Below are positions 19,377-32,000 of a DNA stretch of 64,000 bases, in pieces. The notes under the pieces are model-generated. The model was not told the origin of the DNA. It searched no databases and was given only the letters and a program-made list of their open reading frames with translations. Position 1 is the first letter of the stretch. Each line of letters begins with the position of its first letter. Location: contig NC_012751.1 in NCBI RefSeq assembly GCF_000021705.1, positions 1,178,001 to 1,242,000 of the forward strand. Reading direction: 5' to 3'. Both the position numbers and the translations under genes were made by a program. The stretch is from Candidatus Hamiltonella defensa 5AT (Acyrthosiphon pisum) (GTDB taxonomy: Bacteria; Pseudomonadota; Gammaproteobacteria; Enterobacterales; Enterobacteriaceae).

Positions 19377-19973
19377 TCATTGAAAATGATATTTGACCCC
19401 GATTGTACCTCGGGTGTCCGTGTACTCTTTTGTCCCGATTTGCTGAGCCACATGGCCCCATAGATGTAAACGCGCACTGAGTTTTGCGTCCACGCCCATT
19501 TTGAATTCCCCAAGGTGACGCGCCCCTTGAATCTCATACGTTCTGTCGTCCATCCTGATGGCCGTCGGCTTGGGTTGATAAATCCAGTTCGCTTCAATAA
19601 AAGGTTCAAACTCCCGTTGTTTTCCTTCATCCTGCGCGCTGTGCCCCAGCAAATGCGCACGTAAACCCAGTCGACTCTGCAGGTAATTCCCTTGACCCGT
19701 CACCCGGGTGCCGTTCTGGTCAGTGTGGTTCTCCGGCTTGACGTCCATCCAGGTGAGCTGCGCTTTGGGCTGAACCCAAAAACTATGCAATATTTGCGAG
19801 CGGGAAACATATTCCCCTACCTTCAACAGATATCCCCCCTCCACAGACGCGGTCACCCCCCGGCTTTTGTAAGACTCTGTCGGCCTCTCCTGACCCGTCA
19901 CGTCATTCTTGAGCCAGTGATACAGTGCCCAGGTATCCAGGTAAAAACCCGAAGGCGCTTTGGGGTTTTGATA
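19377..19973 (-). pseudogene. Autotransporter beta-barrel fragment, cut by IS630
   Basis: The reading frame from the IS630 border to 19377 encodes SGFYLDTWALYHWLKND, KSRGVTASVEGGYLLKVG and a C-terminus GTIGVKYHFQ. These are typical of the second half of a type V autotransporter translocator barrel (alternating aromatic strands, SRGWTASVEGGY-like motif, aromatic end). About 195 residues remain. The N-terminal passenger is missing: the frame ends at the IS630 boundary and nothing autotransporter-like on the minus strand follows beyond it. The first usable start codon (GTG at 19901) is internal, so this is a dead 3' end. It is divergent from the barrel at 33160-33753. Confidence 0.8.
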
Positions 19974-19975
19974 TA

Positions 19976-20873
19976 GCTAAACGACATAAGAATAGTTACA
20001 TAATATGTTCTGAAAACAAGGTATTGATGTCGCATTGAAGTTCTCTTCTTTTTCTTTTAGCTTGAGCCCATGTGTGCTCAATAGGGTTGAACTCGGGCGA
20101 ATAAGGAGGCAAATATTCAATAGAATGACCGGCGTTGAGAATGGCGTGTTGAATATCTTTTCGCTTGTGGAAAGAAGCGTTATCCATCATCATCACGCAC
20201 GGATGAGGAAGAGCGGGTAGGAGCAGCTGAGTGACCCAGGCATAAAAAACATCGCTGTTAATGGAGCAGTTAAAGAGGCCCACCGCGATGAGAGTGACCC
20301 CTAATAAGGCACCAATGACGTTAGTGCGGCCCTTAGCCTGCCAATCGTGAGTCCCAAAACAGCGTTGACCTCGTGTAGCGTATCCGTAGAGGCGGGGCAT
20401 ATCGTGAGCAAAGCCGCTCTCATCGAGATAAACCAGAGATTTACCCTGCTTTTGATACCCCGCGATTTTTTCCTGGAACCCCTGTCGTGCCTCTTCGTTT
20501 GCCTTGGGATGACGCAGAGTTTTTTTTATAGGTCAGACCCCATCTTTTCAATGCTTGCCAGATGGCTTTGGGGCACACCCCGAAACGGGCCGCCCGTTCC
20601 CGTTGATAGCTATCTGGATACTCTGCCACATCTTTGATAAACGCCTCTTTATCCATCTTGCCTCGACGCGGACCCGAGGGTTTCGGTTCTATTCGCTTGA
20701 GCCAACGCCTGAGAGTATCTGTACCTACGTGAAAACGCTTCGCCGTTGCTCTGATGCTCAGTCCTTCTTTCTCTCGAATACTCAGGACTTTTTGACGAAA
20801 ATCCACTGAATAACTCATAGTGACCTCATGCTAATTAGTTCTTTATATTGTAACTAAAATTAAATCGCTTAGC
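19976..20873 (-). mobile_element. IS630-family insertion sequence
   Basis: An 898-bp element flanked by TA dinucleotides (19974-19975 and 20874-20875), the target duplication of IS630/Tc1-mariner elements. Imperfect terminal inverted repeats are readable: left gctaaacga...tagttaca, right (reverse complement) gctaagcga...tagttaca. It carries a leftward transposase split into two frames. It separates a leftward autotransporter barrel relic from a 5'-truncated group II intron. Confidence 0.88.
19996..20818 (-). pseudogene. IS630 transposase, split by a frameshift at an A8 tract
   Basis: The N-terminal part (20818 to about 20520) encodes a helix-turn-helix DNA-binding domain (RATAKRFHVGTDTLRRWLKR; a second HTH near ERAARFGVCPKAIWQALKRW). 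The C-terminal part encodes the DDE/D catalytic core: LDESGFAHD, MMMDNASFHK and the final YSPEFNPIEHTWA motif. The two frames join at tat followed by eight A residues (on the minus strand about 20520-20527). Skipping one A gives a continuous transposase reading LTYKKTLRHPKANEEA. It is either a one-base insertion or a slippage site that makes a small amount of full-length enzyme. Confidence 0.85.
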
Positions 20874-20875
20874 TA

Positions 20876-22741
20876 TAAGAAATAGGGGCAAGGCAAAACT
20901 GAAATGGGTTGAATAAAGTGAATCTCCGTTATTAAAATGTCGTAAGCAAGTAAAACACGAAATCAGATGTGACGTGTTATGGGGAAGTTTAACGACAGTT
21001 AGAAACGGGTAAAGAAGAGTGTTCGTTCTTTACGACGGATCCCGTTCCCCGGCATAGAGGAGGCAGCCCACTCAATGTATCTTCATGGTGTGAAACACGG
21101 TAACCCCATTAATCTTTTAGTGTTGATGTAAATACTAAGAGACAGTGGGCATAAGACGTTCCAAAAAGCGAAGGCAATCAGCCGAAAGGCAACTGGAAAT
21201 CATAACAGGATTGATAGAGGTAATTACTTTACTCTGAAAAGAGGCTGACGTGGAACGGGTGACTTACCCATATAATCCTTTACCAAGGTTATGAATTGAT
21301 TTAGAAGAGTTAGATGCCTATGGCAAACGTAATAAATCAAAACTATGAACAACAACTGGAATGGCATGCTATTAACTGGCGTGTTGTGACAGCCATGATT
21401 AATAATCTAAGGCAAAGAATATATAGGGCTTCAGCAACAGGTGACTTAAAGAAAGTCAGAAATCTGCAAAAACTCATGATGAAATCAAGAGCTAACCATC
21501 TTCTGGCTATCAGGAAAGTCACTCAGGTCAATCGGGGAAAACACACGGCTGGAGTAGATAATCAGGTAATTAATGACCATAAAGGACGAGAACATCTTTA
21601 TAAGTTATTAAGCCAAACAACTTCAGAAAAGGTTTATCCAGTAAAACGAGTTTACATAGCAAAAAAGAATGGAAAAAAACGCCCTCTTGGGATCCCAACC
21701 ATTCTCGACCGCTGTAGACAAGCGATAGTTAAATCGGCGCTGGAACCTTATTGGGAAGCAAAATTTGAACCAGTCAGCTACGGATTTAGACCGGGGCGAA
21801 GTGCCCATGACGCAATACAAAAAATTTTCTGTATTGCCAGAGCACGAGGGACACGGCACTGGGTACTAGATGCAGATATTAAAGGCGCATTTGACAACAT
21901 TGACCATAATTTTCTCATAAAAAAAATCGGGGGATTCCCCGAAAGAAACATGATTAAACAATGGTTACAAGCCGGTGTGCTGGAACATGGCAACTATATA
22001 CCCAATGTTGCAGGTACTCCGCAAGGCGGGATTATCAGTCCACTACTGGCCAATATTGCACTCCACGGAATGGAGACCTTACTGGGTATTCAATACTGGA
22101 AAAACGGCACGCCAAAACAAGGGCAACCTTATGCAGTAGTTCGTTATGCGGATGATTTTGTCGTATTCGGTAAATCCCGTGAAGAGTGCGAAACTGCCAA
22201 AATAAAGTTGCAAATTTGGTTAGCTCAGAGAGGGTTAGCTCTTTCTGAAGAAAAAACCAGTATCAAACACTTGAAGGAAGGATTCGACTTCCTGGGATTT
22301 AATATACGACATTATGACAATCGCCACAGAAAACGGGGATATATATTGTTAACGAAGCCCTCAAAGGAGTCGATGAAAAGGTACAAACAGCAAATGAGAA
22401 TGACCTGGAAAGGTATTATCGGTATGCCGACACAAGAAGGAATAAGACAACTGAATGCCAAGATAATAGGATGGTGTAATTACTATCGTATTGGTGCTTC
22501 AAAAAGAACATTCAGTGCATTAGACCAATGGATGTGGATCCGCCAACGTAGATATTTGTATCGACGTCATCCCAATAAACACTGGTGGTGGCGAAGAAAA
22601 CACTACTTAGGCAAGATACCAGGTAGAGAAGACTATTCAGTATTTATGGATAAATCAACCGGTGGATTTCTTTGGAAGCATGCATGGACAAAAATACAGC
22701 GTCATTGGCTAGTTCCAAAAAATGCTTCCCCCGACAATCCG
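20876..22741 (+). mobile_element. Group II intron, 5'- and 3'-truncated
   Basis: Between the IS630 right end and the reverse transcriptase gene lie about 440 nt of structured intron RNA. Recognisable pieces of domain I and later domains include ggtgtgaaacacggtaac and cagccgaaaggcaactgg. The extreme 5' end (GTGYG) is absent. The element stops abruptly at about 22741, inside the maturase reading frame, where autotransporter sequence begins. Domains V and VI are therefore missing and this copy cannot splice. The last ~245 bp (22497-22741) recur at 55835-56083. Confidence 0.85.
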
Positions 22742-22759
22742 GAGCAGACGATAGCCTGA
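21314..22759 (+). pseudogene. ltrA: Group II intron reverse transcriptase/maturase, C-terminus replaced
   Basis: 481-residue open frame, of which about 475 are native. Reverse transcriptase motifs are intact: RPLGIPTILDRCRQ, GFRPGRSAHDAI, DADIKGAFDNID, GTPQGGIISPLLANI, YADDFVVF and the maturase X region beginning GFDFLGFNIRHY. The protein should continue into an HNH endonuclease domain, as in the fragment at 55837-56336. Instead, after NASPDNPE it runs four residues into foreign sequence (autotransporter DNA in another frame) and stops. The ATG at 21314 (MPMANVINQN) is used. It may still be an active reverse transcriptase domain, but the endonuclease is lost. Confidence 0.88.
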
Positions 22760-23013
22760 AAATCATTCAGACCGGAGGCGGTGATGCGAAATTCACCCTG
22801 GCTAATCGGGGTGGAGTGGTGGATGTCGGAACATATCAATATTACCTGGTACCCGATGACCGCAGTCAGGTGCCGGATGACACTAATCGCGTGTTGGATG
22901 ACAGAGAGCGAGTCTGGTCACTGGTGTCTCATCAACCTCAACCCTCCGTAAAACCACAGCCGGAGTCAGAAATTAATCCAAAAAACCCGGGTTACTCCCT
23001 CAATATCTTCTAA
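22742..23013 (+). pseudogene. Autotransporter passenger fragment fused to the intron
   Basis: In a frame different from the maturase, this encodes DSLKIIQTGGGDAKFTLAN, VVDVGTYQYYLVPDD and WSLVSHQPQPS. These are the same blocks that close each of the three modules in the giant protein downstream. It then ends at a stop (23013). Shifting frame in the run aaaaaaccc near 22980 restores the reading frame of the downstream gene (VTPSISSKVGTEIPESSEM) straight into its N-terminus. So this is the upstream continuation of the same gene, broken by one frameshift and beheaded by the intron junction. Confidence 0.8.
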
Positions 23014-23044
23014 AGTTGGAACCGAAATACCAGAATCTAGCGAA

Positions 23045-26000
23045 ATGGTGACGTCTGGGTCAGGATCCGATCGACAAGCCCCGGTTAATGCGCCTGTGAC
23101 CGAAACAGTGGTCGCCTCAAGGCGCATGCCTGGCGCAACTGTGGTGCCGAAGACTGAGCAGCAACCTCAACCCGGCATCGTTGCCCCGGCGCAAATAAAC
23201 CTCGTCGCTCAGTCAGCATTAAAGCCTAATGCATCCTTCGGTGTTCATTCTCCGTCGCCATTGCCAACAGTCAACACGGTGACTGAAAGTGAGCCGATTT
23301 TTTCAACAACGACGCTTTCAACAATAACGATTCAAGGTCAAAAAAATCATACTTTTAAAAAGAAAAGTTACCATCAGGGGATAGAAATCAAGGGCCAAAG
23401 TACTGTCGGAAATACAGGTGATCTCTCAATCAGCACCAGCCATAAAAACCATCCTGCGGTCAAAGTGAGTGAGGGATCCATTGTCACTCTTAAAGGGAAT
23501 GACGACAAATTGCTGACACTGCAAACGACTGGAGCACACTCTCCAGGATTGCTTGCCTCTGATACAGATACAGAGATCATCGCCAATAAAATTGACATCA
23601 CAACACAGGGTGAAAATTCTGAAGGAGTCAAAATTGTTAACGATGCCAGGGTCATTATGAATGACAGTAACATTACCGAGAACGGGGAAAATGCTTACGG
23701 TGTTTGGGCCGAAGGAGAGAAGACACATTTGATGGCGAATAACGTAGAGATAGAGCTCAATGCTCAAAACGCCACAGGTATCAAAGCTGTTAACGGGGGG
23801 ATGGTACATATCGTAGAGAGCAGCGTTACCGCCAACGACGATAATTCTGATGGTCTTATCACCGAGGGAGACAAGACCAATCTGAGGGCCAATGATCTGG
23901 AAATAGAGATAAATGGCCACAATAGCAACGGTGTCAAAGCGCTCCAAGGTGGAGCGGGCATTATCGAAAACAGCAGCATTATCGGTCACGGCAACGCTTT
24001 TGTTGGGCTTTCGGCCGCCCACGAGAAGACCCATTTGACCGGCAAAAATCTCAACATAGAAGTACAAAATGGTCCAAAAGGCACAGGGGTTGCCGCAGCC
24101 AAAGGTGCACAGATAAATATCGAGAACGGGACCATTATCGGGACAGGAAAGGATTTTATCGGTCTTTTGGCCGCTGACCAGAAGACAAATCTGGAAGTGA
24201 ATCAAATGTCGATACAGGCAAATGCTGAAGACAGCCAAGGGGTCATCGCTGAAAACGGGGCCAAAGTGACTGTTGAGAACAGCAGCATTATCGGCAATTG
24301 GGAAAATTTTGACGGTCTTCGCTCTAGGGGAGAGAATGCGAATCTGACGGCCAATAACACCAAGATAGAGTTACATCGCGAAAATTCCAGAGGTGTCAAC
24401 ATTGAAAACGGGGCTAAGGTCGATATCAAGAACGGCAGCCAGATCATCACACGAGGTGCCTCCTCTCCGGCGATACAGCTGACCCAAAAAGGCCGGTTAA
24501 ACGTCAGTGATTCTGCTATCAAAACCTTTGGAAAAAATTCCGCGACTTTTTATGTTGCCCCAGGCAATAGCGATAAAAAGAGCGTGGCTGAAATGACAGG
24601 CGGGTCGCTACAAGCGAGTGGGGATCTCATTTTGTCTCAAGGCGGCACTATGGATGTGGTTCTCAACAAGGTGTCTGTCTCTTCTCCGGGGAGTGGCTAT
24701 CTTGTGAATGTGCTGAATTCGGATTCAGGTTATCCCGGAGAGGTCAGTTTGTCGGTGCTCAATCCAATAGGAGAAAAAGATCCCACAAAAACACTGCGGG
24801 GGAATATTGCCGCCGCCGAAGGCAGAAAGGCCAACGTGACGTTAAACAACAGCCATTTAATCGGGTCGGCCAAAGCGACCCATATGTCGATAGACACTAC
24901 GAGTCAGTGGTCGATCACGGGGCTTTCTACGCTGAAACAGCTCAACAATGAAGGGAAGGTTGAATTTCAAGGGCCCAGCGCCACGAGTTTACATCCCATG
25001 GCCACACCGGTTTATAAAACCTTGTCTCTGGGGAGTCTCAGTGGAACCGGGATGTTCTGGATGAATACCGACATTGCGGGACACCAGGGGGATTTTCTCA
25101 ACGTCAGAGGAAAGGCCGAAGGCAAATTTGGGGTGATGGTGAACGACAGCGGCACAAGCCCGACAGCAGAAGACAGCCTGAAAATCATTCAGACGGGGGG
25201 CGGTGATGCAAGATTCACCCTGGCCAATGAGGGTGGCGTGGTGGACGTCGGGACGTACCAGTATTATCTGGTACCCGATGACAGCCATCAGGTGCCGGAT
25301 GACATAAATCGGGTATTAGATGATAGACAGCGCGGCTGGTCGCTGGTGTCTCATCAACCTCAACCCTCCACAAAACCAAAACCGGAGTCAGAACTCAATC
25401 CAAAAACTCCTGTCACTCCGTCAACACCCCCTGAAGTTGCGGTAGTCACAGCGGCATCTGGCGAGACAGTACCACGCGGGATGATTGAGCAAGGCTCACC
25501 CGGTCAGGCTCCAACGGTGCCAGAAACTAATCAACCCGCCACTGTGTCTTTTATCCAAACAGTGGCTGCCGGAGGAACACCAGGATCTGTAGAAGCTATG
25601 AGGCCAGAGGTGATTCAAACCTCACCTCCTCCGGTAGCAGCGCCTGTGTTTTTATCGCCAACAGCATACAATATTGATCAAAGTGGTCCGGTTTCTTCAA
25701 AAGAAAAAACAACAGAAAAAACAGAAGACAAAAATCTGTTTGATGACGGTGAAAGCCATACTTTGGCCGAAAACGGGGTTTATGAAAAAGGAATAGAAAT
25801 CAAAAACCGCACCACAGTGCAGAGCCTTGAGAATCAAGGCACTGTATCAATATCGAGCGATCAAAATGCAAAAAGTGCGGTTAAAGCCAGTGAGTCGGCT
25901 ATTGTTACGCTAAAGGGGAATGAGGATAAATTGATCACAGTGAGAACAACTGGAAATCATTCTCCTGGGTTGCTTGCCTCAGGGACTGGTACAACGATCA

Positions 26001-29000
26001 CGACAGATAAAATGGTCATCATCACAGAGGGTCAGCGTTCTGAAGGGATCAAAGTGCATGGCGGTGCCACGGCCATTATTAATAACGGCATCATTACCGG
26101 AGAAGGGGAGAGTTTTAATAAAGGTCTTTTGGCTTCGGGAGAAAAGTCAAATTTCAAGGGAAATAATCTCGCGATCACACTCACTGGCAATCACGGTGAA
26201 GGTGTCGTCGTTGAAAGAGGGGCAGAGGTCATTATAGAGGACAGCTCCATTAACGTCGAAAAGGAAAACTCTATTTTGAATAACGGTATGACGGCCTTTG
26301 GAGAGAATACCACCCTTAAGGGCAATAAATTGACCATGAACGTCAATGGGATCAACGGCATCGGTGTCAGCGTGATCGGCGGTGCCAAGGCCATTATTGA
26401 AGAGAGCCGCCTTAACAGCAAAGGGCTCAATTTTCAAGGTCTGTATGCCAGTGGACATGGCAGCTATCTGATGGCCAATAAAATGGAGATGGAGGTCGAT
26501 GTCGGTAACGATACCAATAATAAAATAGGCGCTGGGGCTTTGGCAAAAAGCGCTGGGAAAATAGACATCAAGCACAGCACCCTCACCGGAAAAGGGGAGA
26601 ATTTTTCTGTTCTTCGTGCAGAAGAAGACAATGCGCATGTCGAGGGCAATACACTGACGATAAATGTCGCGGGCACAAAAGGCACAGGTGTGGCCGCTAA
26701 AAACACAGGTGTGGTGATTATCAATGACAGCACCATTAACGGCACAGAAGAGAATTTTGTCGGTCTTTTGGCTCAAAATCAGTCACAGTTAAAGGGTAAA
26801 AATATCACGATAAACGCCAAGGGTAAAAACGGCCGGGGTGTGACAGCGCTCACGAATACAGACGTCGTGATCGAGGAGAGCAAAATTATTGCTGAAAAAG
26901 AGAATTTTTACGGTCTGGAAGCCCGCGGGGAAAATGCCAAGCTGACGGCGAATAAACTCGATATCAAGATCCAGGGTGAAAGCGGCATAGGGGCCAAAAC
27001 GGCCAACGGTGCAAAGATCATCATGAATGACAGTGACATTACCGGCACAGCGGATGATTTTTCCGGTGTTTTAGCCCACGAAGACCACACAAGTTTGGAG
27101 GGCAATAACCTGAATATCAATGTCAATGGCCAAAACAGCAGGGGCGTTAAAGTTTACAACGGTGGAGAGGTAAAGATCCACGGCGGTCGCATTAACAGTC
27201 AAGGGGATCGCTTTTTGGGTCTTGCAGCCTACCAAGAGAAGACCAATCTGGAGGGTAATAACCTGACGATAGAATCGAAGGGTAAAAATGGCACAGGGGT
27301 CAAAGCAGACAGTGGTGCGCAGGTCAGTCTCCGGGAGAGTAACATTAACGGCACAGGAGACGCTTTCCTTGGTCTTGTGGCTTCAGGAAAAAACACAAAT
27401 TTGACGACAAATAATAGACTGAAGATGGAGATAAAAGGGCAATACGGCATAGGCGTCAAAGCAAACAGCGGTGCAGAAGTCAATGTTAACGACACGACCA
27501 TTAACGGTATAGGGGATGATTTCCTTGGTATTGAGGCCTACCAAGATGAGACAAATCTAAAAAGCAATAACATGACGATCAACGTGAATGGTCAAAACGG
27601 TGCAGCGATCAAGATTTACAAAGAGGCGATGGCCAATCTCCGGGGCACGACCATTATCGGTACAGGAGATTATTTTTCCGGTCTTGAGGCCTATCAAGAG
27701 AAGACAAATCTGGAGGGGAATAACCTGAAGATACAGTCAAACGGTAAAAATAGCAGAGGAATCAAAGCACACAATGGTGCAAAGGCAGATATTCACGACA
27801 GCACCGTCACAGGGACAGGGGAAGGCTTTCTCGGTCTTTTGGCTTTCGGAGAAAAGACACATTTAACAGGCCATCACTTGATGATAGATATAAATGATGC
27901 GAAAAATGGCAGAGCGGTCACCGCGGTCAATGCCCAGGTCGGTCTTAATGACAGCAGTATCACCGGTACAGGCGAAAACTTTATCGGTATTGGGGCCTAT
28001 CAAGAGAAAGCCAATTTCACGGGCAATAAACTGACAGTCAAGGCAAATGGTCAAAATAGCAAAGGTATTACCGTTCAGGACGGTGCACACTTGAGCATGA
28101 ATGACAGCACCGTGACAACCCACGAAAAAAATTCAGCGATTCTCTATACGCTTTATAAAGAAGATCCAGACGAAGATGCAGACAATACGAAACGGAAAAG
28201 TGTGGCTGAAATAACAAGAGGATCGCTAGAAGCCAGTGGAAATCTCATTGTGTCTGAAGGCGGGATAATGGACGTTGTGCTGAACAATGTCTCCGTTTTT
28301 TCTCGTGAAACTGCAGATGTTCTTAATGTTATAAATCAAGGGGATGTTAATTTGGTCGCCAATCAGACAAATCTGACGGGTAATGTTTTTGCAGCCCCTG
28401 GCAGTAAAGCCAATGTGACGTTAAACAAAAGTACGTTAGTGGGCTGGGCAAACGCAACAAATCTGTCCGTTGATTCTGGCAGTAAGTGGTTGTCAACGGG
28501 GCCTTCAGTGTTGAAGGATCTCAAAAATGAAGGGAAGGTTCAATTTCAATCACCAAGCGTCAATGCAACGGGGACACCGGGTTATCAAACCTTGTCTCTG
28601 GAGAGTCTGAGTGGAACAGGGATGTTTTGGATGAATACGGATATTGCGGGCCACCAAGGGGACTTTCTGAACGTCACAGGAAAGGCGCAGGGGGCTTTTG
28701 GGGTCATGGTAGCGGACAGCGGCAAAAGCCCGACCGCAGAAGACAGCCTGCAAATCATTCAGACAGGAGGCGGTGATGCCAGATTTACCCTGGCTAATCA
28801 GGGTGGGGTGGTGGACGTCGGGACGTACCAGTATCATCTGGTGCCCGATGACAACAACCAGGTGCCGGATGACCGCCATCGCGTGTTGGATGACAGAGCG
28901 CGAGGCTGGTCATTGGTGTCTCATCGATCCCAAATAAAGCCACCGACTCACAAGGGAGAGGAACTCACCCCAACCCCTTCTGTGGTGACCGCGTCTGCCA

Positions 29001-32000
29001 GCGAAACAGGGGCGGGCGAAACTCAGCCAGATGCACACCCTGAATCGTCGTCAGTATCACCCACAGGAGAGAAAGTGGCTGAAGGTGCCATCGCCTTACA
29101 AAAGAACCTGTTTGATGACGGCAAAAGCCATATGTTGAGCGAAAACAGTCTTTATTCTGATGGAATAGAAGTCAAAAACAAGACGACGGTCGAAAATACA
29201 GGCGCTGTAACGATATCGAGCAGTCGGGATTCAAACAGTGCGGTGAAAGTGAGTGAGGCGTCGACGGTTACTTTGAAAGGGGCTGAGGACAAACGGGTGA
29301 CATTGACCCCCAGTGGCAGCGGTTCTCATGCGTTGCATGCCTCTGGGACAGGCACACAGGTGACGGCGAATAAAATTGACATCACAACGCATCGTGACGG
29401 TACTCAAGGCGTCAAGGTGGACGAAGGGGCCAGGGTCAATATCGACCACAGCACCATGACGGGCAACGGAGAGGATGCTTACGGCCTTTGGGCCGGGGGG
29501 GAGAAGACAAATTTGGTGGGAAATCACCTGAAAATAAAAATCAATGCTCAAAACGGAACCGGGGTTGCCAGCATCGCGGCACAAAAGGTCAACATCGAGG
29601 ACAGTGAGATAACCGGGACAGGGGATGGGATTTTTGGTCTGGTAGCCCAATATACCGATCTGGAAGGGAAAAACGTGGAGATAGGCGTCAAGGGTAAAAA
29701 AGGCAAAGGGCTCAGGGCTATACAAGCGTCCAAGGTCAATATCAACGACAGCAGGATGGTTGGCGAGGGCGAGAATTTTCAAGGTATTTTCGCGCACGGA
29801 GAGCGTACTAATGTGACAGTCAAGAAACTGAAGATAGAGGCCAAGGGTAAAAATGGCGAAGGGGTTATGGCTTTGAGCGGGGCACATGTCAATATTCAAG
29901 ACAGCACTCTCAGCAGCGATGAGGAGGCATTTGTCGGTCTTTCGGTCTCGGAAGACAAGTCAAATCTGATGGTCAACAAGACGACGATAAAAGCCAACGG
30001 CCAAGACAGCAAAGGGGTCAAAGCGGAAAAGGGGGCCACCGTTGATATACAGGAAAGCACCATCAACAGCACGGGGGACGATTTTGTCGGTTTGACAGCC
30101 TCTGAGAAGAACACCCATTTGACGAGCAATAACCTGAAAATAAAGCTGAATGCTCAAAAAGGCAAAGGTATCGAAGTTAAAGAAGGGGCCAATCTAACGG
30201 CCAATCACCTGAATATAGAGGCAAAGGCTAAAGACAGTACCGGTGTCATCGCTTTGAGCGAAGCCACGGTCAGTCTCAATAACAGTACGATTAATGCTCA
30301 AGAGAGCCATTCGCTTGGTCTGTTGGCTTCGGGAGATCAGACTCATCTCACAGGCAATCAGCTCAATATAAAAGTCGATGCTCAAGACAGCGAAGCGGTC
30401 AAAGTTGAAAAAGGGGCCAAGGTCGATATTCAGCAGGGTAGCACTATCACAGGTAACGGAAAGAATTTTTATGGTCTTTTGGCCACCGAAGACCAGTCAA
30501 AGCTGATTGTCAATCAAACGACGATAATAGCAAACGGTCAATATGGTAGAGGTCTTCAAGTTGTCAACGGGGCAGAAGGGATAATTGAGGACAGCACCAT
30601 TACCAGTACAGGCGAGAATTTTCATAGTCTTTGGGCCGATAAATCGAATCTGAAGGGCAAGAAGCTGACGATAGAGTCAAAGGGTGAAAAAGGCCACGGG
30701 GTGTTGGCTACTGATAATGCCCATGCGATTTTAAATGACAGCAAAATGACCGGCACGGGTAAGGATTTTCTCGGTCTTTGGGCCCGTGGAAATGAGACAA
30801 AGCTGGAGGCGAATCGCTTGTCAATAGAGGTGCAGGGTCAAAACGGGAAAGGGGTCTCCGCTCAAAGCGTGGCAAGCGTCATGATAGACGGCAGCACCCT
30901 GATCAGTGACGGGGATTCTTTTGTCGGTCTGGTGGCCTCCGGAAAAGACACAAATTTGACGAGCAATCATTTAAAAATAACGCTCAATCGCCAACAAGGC
31001 AAAGGTATCGAAGTTAACCAAGGTGCAAATCTGACGGGCAATCAGATCAATATCGAGCTTAATGAACAAGAGAGCTCAGGGATCATGGCTTTAAGCGATT
31101 CAATGGTCAATCTCAATAACAGCAAAATTATTGCAAAAGACAGCCTTTCTCTCGGTCTTTTGGCCTCTGGAGACAAGACAAATATCACGGGCAATCACAT
31201 CAATATGGAGCTCAATGGTCAAAATAGCTTAGGTGTCGTAGTTGAAAAAGGAGCAACAATCAATATGAAAGACAGCACGATGACAACTCTTGGAGTATTG
31301 TCTCACGCGGCGAGGCTGTCAAAAAAAGGCACGTTAAACGTCACTGATTCGCGTATCACCACCCTCGGGGAAAATTCAGCGATTCTTTATGTAGACTCAG
31401 ACGATCCCAAACAAAAGAGTAAGGCTGAAATCACAAGGGGGTTCCTGGAAGCCAGTGGAGACCTGATGTTGTCTAAAGGCGCTGCACTGGACGTTGTTCT
31501 CAACAACGTGGCCATATCTTCTCCCGGCAGTGGATACGCCCTAAATGTCCTGAATTCCGATTCTGGTCATCCTGGTCATGTCAATTTAGTGGTCAATGAA
31601 ACAACACTGCCTGGTCGTATTTTTACCGCCAAAGGCAGCAAAGCTCAGGTAAGGTTAAAGAGAAGCGAGTTAATTGGGGAGGTCGATGCCACCAACCTGT
31701 CGGTTGACGCTGACAGTCTCTGGACATTAACTGGAAATTCCGTTTTAAAAGAACTGATTCATGGAGGGAAGATAGCCTTTAAACCTCACAACGACATGAG
31801 CTCCAATCAAATCAAAGCAATTGATTATTCAACACTTTATCTAGATACGCTCAGTGGCCAAGGCACGTTCTGGATGAATACCGACATAGCAGGAAAAAAA
31901 GGGGATTTTCTTCATGTCAGGGGAGAGGCCAATGGTCAGTTTGATGTCAGGGTGACTGACAGCGGTAAAAGCCCCAAAGCAGAAGATAGCCTTAAAATCA

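Larger units (their letters stand above)
23660..31270 (+). repeat. About 29 protein-coding repeats of ~51 residues (~153 bp)
   Basis: Counted by the GLxAxxEKT-like core: five in module 1 (about 23690-24440), thirteen in module 2 (about 26090-28130) and eleven in module 3 (about 29450-31260). One unit from start to start is 51 residues for the first two clear copies. Copies are diverged, so they are old duplications with some recent homogenisation. Each unit would form a few beta-helix turns. Confidence 0.8.

Noticed and set aside
23660..31270. Regular repeats that might suggest a CRISPR array
   Set aside because: The period is about 153 bp, the repeats are diverged and fully coding in one frame, and there are no short identical repeats with unique spacers.
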